From the NCBI GenBank assembly GCA_900660155.1, contig CABFPE010000046.1:149783-213782 (forward strand): 64,000 nt of DNA. The letters run 5' to 3'. Positions 1-13,300 of this stretch are shown here, in pieces. The position numbers and the translations under genes were made by a program. Numbering within the stretch: position 1 is the stretch's first letter; every line of letters starts with the position of its first letter. The stretch is from Hofstenia miamia. Lineage: Eukaryota; Xenacoelomorpha; Acoela; Hofsteniidae. The notes under the pieces are model-generated. The model searched no databases, had not been told where the DNA came from, and worked only from the letters and a program-made list of their open reading frames with translations.

Positions 1-3000
1 CGCCCCATGTATATTTATTCTAGGTCATGAGAAATTGATCATTTTTTCTCACCTATTTTAATGTACAATTTTCTACTGGAAAACTAAGCTTTTTAGTTTA
101 TAAATGCATAGTTGTGAATTTTGATATTAATAGATGATAATTTTCAGAATCTAAAATTCCACGACACCTTAACTGACAAATTGTCAATATTTATTGACTG
201 TAATTGAATGGGCATGGGCGAATTCCTCTTCCGATAATCAGTTTGAAATGTCTCTGTATTAATTTTGAATTCTCTTGTATAATAAATATCACAATGAAAT
301 AAGTAAGCCCATCCTTCAGCGGTTTTCCACTTGTCCGTTTTGCTTTAGTTATCCTGTCCCCCGAAGCGCACACTTGTTTATAAGTGATTTTTAAGTAAAA
401 CTAATAAACTGTTAACAAACACTAGTAGTTGTGTGAATTTTTTAAGAATTGACAATGATATCGGTGGATGTCGTTGTTAACTAGGAACCACTTATTAGTC
501 ATAGCAAGTTGTCCATAGGGTTGTATACAATTGTTAATTTGTCATTTGCGCTATTGTATTAAGAATGGCAATATTGACTGGATAAATAGCATAATACAAA
601 TGACTTGAAGAGTGATGTTCCTTTTGGAAATTTTGTTTGATTTAAAACTGGTTTACACAATTTATGAAAACTGCATCCGCTTCCATTTGACTTCACACAA
701 TGGTTTATGATAAATGCTGTTCTGAAAGTTTTGTAAAAATTATAATCTTCTTTTCACTGATATTGCACAAAAGCATTGTTGAAGATTTGAAAATCACTTA
801 ATTGTGATAAGGATTTATCTATATCTTCATTTTCGTTTGAATTTTCGTTAAGCTTTTCTTGAAGTTTAATAATTGTGGAAGTATTAGGTGTTTATGTAAC
901 CAAGCGTGTCTGTATTTGTGGATATCTGATTTTTATCTAGCATATAATAATCATTTTCAGTATCTGATTTATTTTCCTTGAACATTAACTTCTAGTACTG
1001 AAGATTCCTACATGCATTTTAACTAGAGCATGAATAATGGTCAACCAGTGTGAAAATGTACTCTTTGACTTTTCGCGCAGTGTTGCTCTTGCATACATCT
1101 AGGGAGGTTATAGATGAATGAATTTAACAAATCCATTGAGTTATGTAAATGCAATCATAAGGAACTGATAGGTTTTAACTGATGTTACGCATCATGTTTT
1201 ATGCTAAGTGAATTTTTTATTATGAAACCGCATGCCAGTCAATGTTCGCTCCTCCGCAAAGTTCTATCGCCTTTCTCCACCCTGGAGAATGCTAGAGAGT
1301 TGAATATCTGATGGTGATTTTTGTAATGTCAATGTCCACCGCGCAATGCAGACTACCTCGACATCCCACGCGAAATGTGTCGTATTTTTAGCTGACATCA
1401 AACCATCGCAGTTTCCAAATTAAGTTTATTATATTTAGCTAATTTTGTGAATGCGTCACTCTTTCATTAAACTTATGAGTTTTTAATGCTAAACTGGTGA
1501 TTTAATAATTGAATTGTTAAATTTATATTCGATTGTGAGGAATTTTGCGTTGTCTAACTCGTTCATTACATTTTTTAATTTACAGTTGGAGTTTTCAATT
1601 TTCCACGTACATTTTTCATTACTCTCTAAAATTATAAAATTTATTAACAATTCATTTTTGGAATCTCATTTTATTAGTTCAACTTTTAAATTCCATATTA
1701 TTTTTTTCATACGGATTCAGAGGTGGAATTGCACAGGGTTTATAATAATTAACCATGAAACTTAATTTTATTTCAAAAAATGTTAATTTTAAGTACAAAT
1801 TATAAGTTTTCATTTTTATCAATTTAACACCAACAGGATGAGGAAATCGCGTTTGAGTTGTGTTTTAAGTTCTTTGCCCTGCTCTACCTCTCCATGCATT
1901 CATGAATTGGAGAGTATACTAAATTTATTCATAAAATCCGCAAAGGATGTTATTTTTATAGAGTTGTGTTTGAAAGCATAACAAATTTAATTAGCGTACA
2001 ATAGGCCATCAGAGTTCGGTGACCGCTTTTAATTGGTATTGTTCGTGATTGTGTAATCAAGTAGCGCATTCAATTTAATAGTAAATATTTTGCATTTTAC
2101 GCAATTAGTCAAATGTTTCACAAGACCTTAAGTACAAACAAACAGGCTCAAATTTTTCAGCGTGCTAATTCTTACAATTTTTCATTTATAAGATAGAGTT
2201 GTTATTCTACTAGTAGTAGATTGTCCCGATTTTGTTTTGGGACCGGACAAAACTCTTTTTGCAACTGGGGGAACTGTTCAAAAATAGTTGAAAGACAGAT
2301 TTAATAACGTTTGATTCATTACATATTTTGCAAATTCTCTTCACATCATTTGCAAAGCTAGGACTGGGCTGAGAACTAGTTGCATTCGAGGTCAAACCAA
2401 TTGGTTGGGATTAATATTTTATAGTAATGATAGGAAAACAAGATTAATATGTATATGATTACTTTTCATTTCTTGTTTCAGCAAATTTAAAGAAGTATGA
2501 AAGAAACCGATAACAATCGGACAGTTTCCAACTCTGGTAGGAAAAAAGAGCATCCACTTTTAGGTTTAAACTTTTGGGGCGTTATTACTTAACTTTTTAA
2601 CCCCGAATAATGCAATTTGTAAATTGCCGTTGCCATAGAAAATGCAAAATTAATCTAGGCATTTTTTGAAAATATATATACTGATTTAAAATACCTTAAT
2701 TTTTCATTCAAGAAAGTCACGCATATACATTTAAATTATGTTTTTTGGCACTATCTAGTCCCATGTGCGTGCCTTTGGAGCATGTTGAAGGCATTTTGAG
2801 TATATAATTATTTAACAAGAAGCAGTGAATTGCGATTGATGTAAATTCGTCCTTGTGTGGCGTTGTTTATGCTTGACGCTTTTTGAATGCCGTTCATTAA
2901 TAGATTTTCATTAGCATCGAGAGTTAAAAGTGTTAGTCTTGAAATTTATTACCAAACTCCCACTCGATTCTACAAAAAATTATCGACCAGGGCTGACAAG

Positions 3001-5700
3001 AATTTTTTCAATTCAGTTACTCACTCACGTGGGACCGATGAGTCAGTAAAAAAGTAATTTTCTCCCATTAATTAGCTTTTGGAATTAGAAGTGAATTCAT
3101 TAATAAATGGATGCATGAATTTAAAAGATTGTTATTCGTTTATAAATTAGATTTTGGGATACACTGCAAAGAGACTGATGCCTTAACTTTAGTTGGATTT
3201 AACCGTCAAAAACTCAATGTTAATGTAATCAAAGCATTAAATATTGTAGTCTAAGAAATCTTTCTGAAAATTGATAACTTCTAAAATATGAGAAAAAATG
3301 ATTTGAGTGAATATACAAGGAATATTACATTACAACGATTAGTACATAACATTAAAAAGAATTTTTCAGACAATGAAAACAAACTTTAGTTTTCTGTTTG
3401 ACCTGAAAAGGAAAAAAGAATCTTCCGTTACTAATGTTTTTTTCTTTGTAATCAATATAAGTGTTTCTATTTTAAACTTCGTTTTCATAATTTTTGTAGT
3501 AGTAGTAAAAGATTTTATTAAAATCTTAGTATTTGTTTTATAGTATATTAGTTTCTTTAGGTATATTTTCAATATACATTTTTAATTATGATATCTTCCT
3601 TCATAAAGTTGATCTTTGTATTCCTATTGATATTATTGGCCATTTTGGAAACTATTAAATTATAAATTTATAGATGATTGCAGGCAAAGCTTCTTCATAT
3701 TATACAAGGCGTTCTCATTCCTTCTAAAAAATACGTAGTTGACAAAGGGGATGTAAACCTTCCTTTATCAATATAGAACGTTTGATGTAACATTTTGTAG
3801 AATAAAATGCGGTCTTCATAATCTCGCTGAAGAAGTATTGGGATTAGCCTAAAGATCTAATTCACGTCATGTAAACTGGAACAAAAGTATACGAAATATT
3901 TGTTAATTAGGTAGTTTAATCCATTCGTAGTTTACCGTTACTGCATTACTTTCTTAAATCGATAATAAAGAAAACGTGAAGCCCCTTAATTCCTTTACAT
4001 ATTTTATGACTTGATGGATACGTCATAGTCTATTCTGTGAATTTGAAAAATGGTTAGGGAAAGCTAAAAAATTTATAGATCATCTTTTGTTGATTATTGA
4101 TTTACTGTCCTGGATAAAAGTCAAAATTAGCAGTTTCCAATTTATTGTCCACTGTTTATTGTTTCTCATTGCAATTCCAACATAAATTTGGAACTTAATA
4201 TCAGAATATTTGTAGATAATTACAAAATAATGCTCTATTACAAGATCGTCTCACTAAGTAATAGCTTCTACACGTGCCCATCTTTGAGGTGAACGATCAA
4301 AGTTTTCCAGCCTTTTAAAGTTCCCGAATATTGCTATTAATTACAATGAGTTGTCATTATAAAGGGAGTGATTTTGAATCTACTTAATTTTAAATCTTAG
4401 AATTCATATTATAATGGAATGTCAGTGAGAATAATTTTTGAATATTCACCCACACAATTTTGACTTTCTTCCTTCAGGTTATTATTTATTCTTGTATATA
4501 AACACTATTTATTCCCTGAACAACCAGTATAAGTAATTTCTCTGTGGATATTACATATCGAGTTCTTTATTTGAACATTTGGTTTACAAATTTTCTAATG
4601 ATGCAATTTTTTTATGTGCATAGTGCACTGGTAGTATTGAATCAAAATTTGGTTTTTTTTAGAATTTCAATTTTGTAAAAATACTGCTATCATTACTTAA
4701 CAATTATATAGTTTGCGAAATATAGTTATGCATAATTATATAATTATTTCTCGATCAAAAAATTATATACAATTGTATATAGTTATATCCTACCGATTTG
4801 TGCAATCGGCCCTACATCCAGAAAAGCGAGTTCAGTAAAATATACAGTACATATATGCACTAAATGGCCGGAATTTTAACGGCACGTTTAAGTACGTCAG
4901 GTTTTTTAACATCTTTTATTCATATTAAAGAAATAATTGCAATTCGTTTTTACCATTGTTTAATAATATAATGAACAAAATATATTAAAGTACAATATAA
5001 CATAATTATAATAGAATGATAGAGCAATATATAGTTATATAATTATTTCCTAAAGATAAAAAAATGTTATGTGACAATTTAAAAAAATTCTTTTGCGTTC
5101 ACCTCTTTATTTTTATACTGATTAGGTTATTATCACGTTAAGAGCTGCATTAAGTTAGGATTTTTATGAGCAACCTCATCTTGTTGTATACAAAAGCTTT
5201 CTTATTATAAGCATAACCTTGATGATTTTAACGCCTGCATTGTTGATTCCAAGAAAAATATAACGCAGGGATATTTTGAATATTCTTTGAAGTAAGTGTT
5301 TTATGAGTACGCTTCCAACAAGCGTATGACACTTGCAGTACACGACCAGTTAGCGTTTGTAGTTTTAAACAGTCAAGATTATTAGGATTTCCTTGTAGAC
5401 ATGGCGGCTTTTCTTACCTTGTTGCTTCCATTCTTAATAATAAATCGCTAATTTCCTAACCACGGGAGAGTAGAAGTAAATTGGATTATGTAATTATTTC
5501 GTCTTTTTGATAAAATATCTATTTCATATCTATATTAGATCAGCTTGTGTTGGTTCAAGCAAGCGGAATATCCAATCCTTTTAATTGTTTAATGCATGCC
5601 AACATTTTCCGCACTTGATTTTGATATTCACTTAATTCTCCTTTCGTGGTTTTTTTCCAACACCTTCACATGAAACAATCATCCAACATGACATTCTTTA
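1..5700. other. AT-rich stretch without a recognised gene
   Basis: No ORF over about 85 codons, no cysteine-rich (LDLR-A or EGF) exon and no recognisable protein motif on either strand. The missing 5' exon(s) of the LRP-like gene could lie here but show no signal I can support. A dispersed repeat is listed separately. Confidence 0.5.
4660..5060. repeat. Dispersed AT-rich repeat, copy A
   Basis: It shares an ordered, diverged similarity with 42310-42550. Both have a gaaaagSgaRttcagta block, a TaaatSggYcRgaatttYaa block, then long runs built from ataatata/atatagttatat. It is probably an old transposon family; no coding capacity is seen. Confidence 0.4.
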
Positions 5701-5724
5701 GGAAATTTTTTAGCTCGTTTAAAA

Positions 5725-5930
5725 CTCCACAGGGTGTCCATAAAGTCTGGACACAATTAAATTTCTTAATCGATTTCTTCACTGTTTAAACAATTAAACT
5801 TCTTCTCGGATGAAGTACATTAAGTTTCATTTCATCTGCTATCATCCGATATGAACATCCTTTATAGCCACTGAGAACTATCAGTTTAACTCTTTCTTGA
5901 GGTATGGTATCCTTTGTGCAGACGCTTTTA
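5725..5930 (-). mobile_element. Decayed Tc1/mariner-like end fragment
   Basis: agggtgtccataaagtctgg at about 5732-5751 resembles a mariner-type terminal inverted repeat. On the minus strand just beside it a short frame reads ERVKLIVLSGYKGCSYRMIA, like the N-terminal helix-turn-helix of these transposases. The rest of the transposase is absent, so this looks like an internally deleted remnant. Confidence 0.45.
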
Positions 5931-6445
5931 TTGCATTTTGTTGTTAAATGTACTGCAAGATACGAGTACAGCTCAAATTAATTGCACTATAAACGTCACA
6001 AATTATATTTTTGCAATCTAATATATTATGTCTTTGATTTCTAGCATTTCAGATCAATTTTTGCATTGTAAATTCGAATTATATCAAAACTAGCACTTTT
6101 AATGGGATTTGGACAAAATTTGAACATGAATATTTCTGAAACCCATGAGTAGTCGTACTAAACTTTGTGAATATACTAAACTTTCACACTGATTACGATT
6201 TATTGCATTTTGTTGTTAAATGTACTGCAAGATACGAGTACAGCTCAAATTAATTGCACTATAAACGTCACAAATTATATTTTTGCAATCTAATATATTA
6301 TGTCTTTGATTTCTAGCATTTCAGATCAAATTCGAATTATATCAAAACTAGCACTTTTAATGGGATTTGGACAAAATTTCTGAAACCCATGAGTAGTCGT
6401 ACTAAACTTTGTGAATATACTAAACTTTCACACTGATTACGATTT
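5931..6445. repeat. 272-bp tandem duplication
   Basis: The unit starting ttgcattttgttgttaaatg at 5931 recurs at 6203 and is followed collinearly to about 6445. The second copy lacks two short blocks of about 15 bases but is otherwise nearly identical, so the duplication is recent or the loss was rapid. Confidence 0.85.
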
Positions 6446-7087
6446 TTTGCATTTTCTCTATACCATGTATATTTATGGAAAGTTTTTAGGGTTACTTTCA
6501 CAATGGAAAAATTTATATCCTCATACTAAAAGTCAAAGTTATACTAAAGAACATTGCAAAAATAACTTAAGTTTATTGTGGAATTTATTTGAACACTACT
6601 GCATGTACTTGTATATAATACTAATTTAGAATCGACTGCTTTCACAGATAAACGAGATTAGAATGTCACTTTAGAGGGTATGTAAGTTGATTTTGAGCAC
6701 TTATAGTTTAATTAATCGAAGCTCTGTAGGCCCTTTCGCACACCTCTTGCTGTTTTCATTGTATGATGCTGCATTAATTCATAAATTGTTTTTTGTTTTA
6801 CGCTGCCCTTAGTGAAAATGATTCTGTTTAGAATAATAATATACCGCAGTTTTTTAATCTCTTAAATCAGATTAAAATCAGATTTTGACAATCAGTTTAT
6901 TTAAACGCTAGCATTACGAAAATCAACTTCAGTCTGAAAAAGTATGGAAAAATTTTTTATTAATGTTAGAATTTGGCTAGAAATATTCGAAGGCAGGTTT
7001 AGGAAACCATTGTTTGCTATGATAAAATGAGATGAACTAAAGTATTTTATTTAAAATTTTAGTGGTATTTTGTATAAACATATTTAG

Positions 7088-7327
7088 AGAAATCCACAAT
7101 ATTTGTTGTTGGAAAAATTAACATTTACTACTGGGAATTAAACACAAAATCTCAGTGGCAATCTTTATTGGATGACAAACAGGATACCATCCATCATATC
7201 GATGTGCACTATCAGAAGAAAACGCTATTCTACACACATTTCCAAAAACGAACCATATACAAAGTTAAATATGATGCTAAAACGATAAAGCCCGAGGTCT
7301 TCTTCAAATATGATAAAGAGAGGCCAG
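7088..7327 (+). CDS. LRP-like exon 1 (first visible): propeller 1, blades 1-2
   Basis: The acceptor is tatttag at 7081-7087 and the donor is cag|gta. It begins in phase 1 and ends in phase 1. The translation has the YWTD-type strands FVVGKINIYYWEL and TLFYTHFQKRTIYKV, two blades of a six-bladed LDLR class B propeller. LRP6 propeller 1 follows the signal peptide directly, so at least one upstream exon is missing. Confidence 0.8.
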
Positions 7328-10300
7328 GTAGACTACACATCAATTTTTTAGCATTTCCGTTTATATACAAGACTGCATATTTTTATAGATATTTGCGATT
7401 TCACTTGATTTTTTAAATGTATAGCTTCCTGCATTTAGTGGTGGTTTTAGGCAACATAGCTGTAGATTGGGTACATAATATGCTTTACTGGGTGGTCTAC
7501 ACAGCGAAGAGCTCGAAAGTTATTGTTTCCAAAATCAATAACGCCTCGATTCAAACCGAACTCTTCTCAAGTGGCGATTTTGGCAAAGATGCTTTAATCA
7601 AACTTATTGCACTACATCCAGTCAGAAAGTAATTTTATATTTTATTTGTTGTTAAGTTCGACTTCAACTTTTCTATCTTGTGAATGAACATGGTTTTTAA
7701 AAATTTTATTTGATAATTTAATGTTCAGAAAACTTAATTGAACTTCCGTCCAATTTTAGATAACGAAGACTGCCTTATTTAGGTTGATGTATGTGTTAGT
7801 CTTGAAAAATGATAAATCGTACTTCTACAGTAGCTACATGGATGGTAGTAAGATGTATGAACTCAATTCCACCAGCTATGATGTCGCTCACTTTGTTGTT
7901 GACTACCAGTTGTCTTTCCTGTATTTCACAGTTGAAAAACGCGCTGAAATTTATCGAATGGAACTAAGTGGCTCCTATATTATAAAGAAGATTGTACACA
8001 ACACGCCATTGTTGAGTAAGATTCTTATTTACTAATTGAGAATTTGTATATAATTGCAAGCGAATGAATTGCACTAGTTAATTTTATTTAGCAGCTAACC
8101 TTTGTAATGTAAATTGATTTTGGAATATAGTTGATTTACAAGCAGACGTTAAGATTTGCTCAGTTTAGCTACTGTCATCATCAAGTTACAGCCTGATATA
8201 AAATGCTTTGCGAATATCGAATACTTTTGGTCAATGTGGCCAGATGATGTAATTAGGGACAGTTTTATAAAGCGTTGCACGTGGGCCGTTTTTTGCTGAC
8301 ACCACCCTAAATAGAAATTTAAAAAATCAGACCTAAGCAATCCAGAATTCCCAATGTCGAATACTTCGATGTCCTTCGGCCCATACTTGATGTTTGAAAT
8401 GCTGCTACAATATGTTTTCAAATAAATTGTCAATTCTCTTGATTTCCTGAGGGATTAAGGTTTTCTTTTCGTCCATTACATATTTTAAGGTGAAAAGTAT
8501 TCTCATATTGTAAATTTCGGCGAAACTAACTTATTTTTTGGAAAGTGTGACCCAGCCCGACCCACTAGCCTTTCATAAAATTTATAATTTATATTAACTA
8601 ATTGCTTGAACGAAACGAGAATTTGCAAGCCGTGAAACCATACAGATTTCTTGCTATTCGAAAAGTGGAATGTAGAAACTCTTGAAATACTTATTCGAAT
8701 TTGTTTTGGCGTTCCTGCTGGTTGTCTTCCAGAGGAAAACATATTTTCAACATTTGGACTAAAAACTAACCAACGAGCATCACCGAGTTTTGAAGGCATT
8801 GAAAACTGCTTTTTTTAAATAAGTTTTTAATGTACTTTGTATAACTTGTTAATGTGACGATTTTTTTAAATTAATTGTTTGAAAATACTACACGGTAATT
8901 CTACAAGTAATTCATTTAATGCTATGCACTATATGGCTAAAATAAGATTTTTAAATGCTAAAAGAAATTTGTAGAGTCCGCCATAATTTTAATGTGATTT
9001 TATTCACCTTTGTTTCTAGAAATGACTAGTGAATGCAATAATTGGTTTTGAAATTCTCTTGTTAATTTTGCAGTTATTAGAAATGCATTAAATTCATTAA
9101 CCGCCACACTATTTAATTCGCAAATTGAGTTGTTCCTAGTAATTTCGATACTAAAAAACTAGTCTGCTCATTTGTTAATTTTTTAGATTTATTTTCACTA
9201 GATTTCCAACTGCATTTATTCATCTTACAGTTTTCGTCTCTTTCAATGTCCACTTATTAGGACAGATGTCAATTATTTCATCAGCAATTAGTAGCTATAA
9301 TGATATTTACATGAACTTCATTTATATCATTAGTCATCACACGACGTTAATAAGTGAAACGAACTTTCTATCACCTATTTCCTCAAATTTTCAAGTTCGT
9401 GAACCTCTAAACTTTAAAACTGCTAAGTATAATAAAGTAAATTCGTTATGCAATGTCTCTAGATAAACACCGATTTTTTATTCCTGTATCCTTGAGATAT
9501 TCATTGACAATCATTTATTTAACAAAACTAATCACAGGCGGTTTTAGGGGAAGGGGAAGACACTCGAGAACCACTGCCCCTTCCACCGTTGAGAATGGTT
9601 CAATTTTTGCAAAATGAAATTTTTTATACATTTCAAAGATTTTTTATGTTGATGTTCACAAATCCAAACATTGAACGAGAGTGATGCATAGCCTTGTAGT
9701 TAAATATTTAAGGGTTTATATTTTACAATATATTTCTTTCTTGGATTTATTTTTGTTGTTGAAATTGCCATTTTATTTTAAGTTTCCTCAACATGAAATT
9801 GGAAGGTTCCCTTCCAGTCCTCCTGCTTGCAAAAACCTAAAGGCGCGCATGCAATTAATCAATCATTGATTAAAATCATAATGTAAACACCGATAATGGT
9901 TTTCTAACAATATACCTTTCCGCTGATACGAACAGCGAGAATTAACGTACGATTCATTTTCAATTTTGTACAAGAAATCATTTCGATGAGCCTCACATTA
10001 TATAATCTTTTTCATTTTTTTTCGTTTATTTACCCAAGCAACGTTTTATTTTGTCATGTAGTAGCTATCTTAGCAAAATCTCATTTGCAACTTCCACACT
10101 GAAAGTTTTTCTTAGTTATTTTATTCAGCTTGAATCAGATACTGTCTAAAAATATAGTATTTTCATTTTTTTGTTTTCTTTATTCGTGTAATCAAGTTTC
10201 AGATAGAGTATATTTTCTTTGGTAACTTAAACGGAGAAATTTGTTTGGTAGATATTTCTTTCTCACTTATAATCAAAAGGAGATTAGATCTTACTTTTTA

Positions 10301-13300
10301 CAATATTACTTTTATGGCATTGAATTTGTTATGGGAATGAGAAGGCAGCTTTGAATAATCCTTTTCGACACTTATTAATGTCATCTCACAATTTTATTTA
10401 ATCAAAGGTCAATTCTAATTTCTTAACATTAGATTGAAATCTTTATTCATTGCGGTAAGTCTACCTACCATATGAAACATATAATTTCTCTTCTTTAGGT
10501 TTGCGGATTATCATATTTCTATAGTTTTTCTTGACCGATATCTGCAAACTAAAATTGCAAAATACTTTTTAAGAATTTTTCTTTAGTTTTTCTTTTAGAG
10601 TGTTTGATGACGCATTATGCCACTGTAATTATTGAGCATTAAATTATTTAACAGGCCTGTTATTACGGCACCTGTTTTACTTTCAGCCAGTTGTTTCGAC
10701 ACATCTCTATTTCGATCAAATTCATTTTTTATTAATAACAATTATAATTACTTAGGCAATGACGTAATATTACGTCATCCAATTGATTGTGCTGTTGAAG
10801 TTATTGGGATGTCTCCCACCTCACTTGCATTGACATCAGTAATTAATTTGATTAATTCAACATTTTATCTCACTGGTAATTGTTGTTTCGAGAATTTATG
10901 CATATCATTACTCTAAATTTATGAATGGGATTTAAATCAATTTATTGTAAGATTGGTAGGGAAATTTATTTAGTATTTTTATTTAATTTTCTGCTGTAGC
11001 GTCTGAAGTTTTACAAGTTTTGTTATTGCTAATCTAGTTCTTTGCAGTTTTAACTTTCCTATATCAGAAAATACAATGGCGAGGATTTGTGTATGTACAT
11101 TTGCATATATCGTCTCTTAGAGCTTGCCTGGAATTACCAACAGTGAGCTGCATTTTATAAACAATATTCTGTCCCCTTCTCTTTTCCTCAAACTTGAAAA
11201 TATTTCACGTTAATTCAAGATGTTATCAATCGATTTGCTGCTAAAAACAGACGCTTGCATTTTGTATAAGCTTAATTTTGTTCAAAAAACATTTTTTTGC
11301 AATTTCTTTTTTAGAAATGGGTGTCAGCCCCCTCCGTTTTAAAAATCCTAAACGTGGCACTGTTCCCAACTTATATTAGGGTTTTCAGCTTCTTATTTTA
11401 AAAACACTAAGTGTTTTTAAAAAAGCATTTAAGCTATGTTTTCCGAATAGAAAACGTTTTTTCCAACCCTATTACTTAATAAAGTTGATAAATGAATACC
11501 CCAATATGGGGAACATTGCCTTGGTTTTGAGATAGTGACGAAAATAGTGATTATTAAGAGGCTCAAATTTCCTTAGTAGTTATGTTTCTCTTTTGCTTAT
11601 TAATTTCACTTCGCTAGTTCAAACACATGGATCATAAAATTGTTTAATGATACGTTTTTTTGTTGTTGGTACGATAAAATAGAATATGGATAGTCATTTC
11701 AAAGCCTCCTAACGCGTAATGGCAGTTTCCGTCTAACTGATCGATAGATGTGCGCATGCTCTCTAAGTTATCTGCACGTCATTTTGAAGAGCAGTTGTAC
11801 ACAAAAGTGGAGTTCAATTGGGCATATTTTAGTATTTTAGACAGCGCAAAATCTCCACAGTATTGTATTTTTACGCAATCACGTTTTACGCAGCACTGTC
11901 TAACATGAAAACATAATTACTATAATACATCCTAATTCGCATTCTTCAATTTCTATTATTTGCACGTTTTATCACTTAAGGTTGTTTTTCAACTGAGGAT
12001 TTATTTATATATATCTATATAATTAAAGGAAGCATGTGTAGTATTAATTATAAAATTATCTGTAAAGTGCTGACATTTTGTTTTTTTCCTATTGCGAATG
12101 AAATTATTCAATTGGTAACCACGTTCTAAATTTTATGTTTTTAATTATTTGCGAAGTTTTTTCAGTTGCATTCTACAATACAGTTATTAAAACTCACATT
12201 TTTGGGGGCGGTAACCAATGATCATATAAGAATTATCTACACTTCATGGCCAGATTTCACTAATTCTACAGCTGATGTCTTTGAGAGTGGACAGACAGAT
12301 TTTTTTTCTTAACAACAAACAATATATTCGCGTTATGCGACATACCCATGCCCACATGGCAAACTTGATGATGGAAGTGAATGGGTTGTTGAACTCGTTT
12401 ATTTGAGCATTTCTAGTATTTATGGTTATGCTCATTTGAAAATTGAATCATATAATTTTTCTGGAAAACACTTCATTATAGAGATTGGTTGGCTGTGTAA
12501 AGCTAACTGCGCTTTTGCCGTTGGTCAAGTTTGCCACTTCAGAATTATCTGATGCTCGAAGTTGTAGACTTGTTTGCAAATATGAATACCTTCAGAATTA
12601 TCTGATGCTCGAAGTTGTAGACTTGTTTGCAAATATGAATACACATGTGCCATTATTAAAATTTACATCTTTTAAAATTCAAATATTAGTTGAAATATAT
12701 TCAAATTATTTTTTCTAATTTCATGCATTTTGTTATTTGTATTAAAATTCCAACTTTGGTGTCAAGTCTTTATCAAATTTGAAATTCGTGAACAAAGTTG
12801 TATTCAACTTTGATGTTTTATAGATTGGACTTTTAATCAGTAATTTGCCTTTTCTATGTTTTAAAATAGGCTTGATCTAGAGCTCACTAGAAGATACATC
12901 TATTGATGGTGTAAATATTTGAATTTTCTAATGAACCACATTTGACGTAAAAGCCTAACATTCAATTACAAAAAGACATAGGCGTGCATCACTAGCTGCT
13001 GAATTCTCTTAAAGATTGATGAGAGAAACATCCTTGCTCATGAAAATTTTTTTTCTGTATTATGAAACACTCACATTGTTTTGGAAGCTGTATTTAAATT
13101 TTTGGTTTCCTTTTCTTATGAAATTTCAAATACCTCCGGACCCTGAAATGGACCTCTTTCAAGACCGGTCTAAGCGTTATATGAAATTGAGGACTTATTG
13201 TTTTGTTAGTGTTTTTCATGCGATAGAAACCATCAATAAAGGTCGTCTAAAAAATCTAACTTTTATGTTTATAAACCTTAAAGTTTTTGTGAAGAACCTC

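Noticed and set aside
3366-3572. Lysine/threonine-rich 68-codon minus-strand ORF
   Set aside because: The composition reflects AT-rich DNA; no start context or similarity.
6411-6629. 72-codon ORF upstream of the first exon
   Set aside because: It starts in the duplicated repeat, has no signal peptide followed by propeller sequence, and has no supported splice to 7088.
8149-8799. Minus-strand ORFs of 94 and 98 codons in intron 3
   Set aside because: No recognised motif; tested in neighbouring frames for transposase or RT signatures without success.
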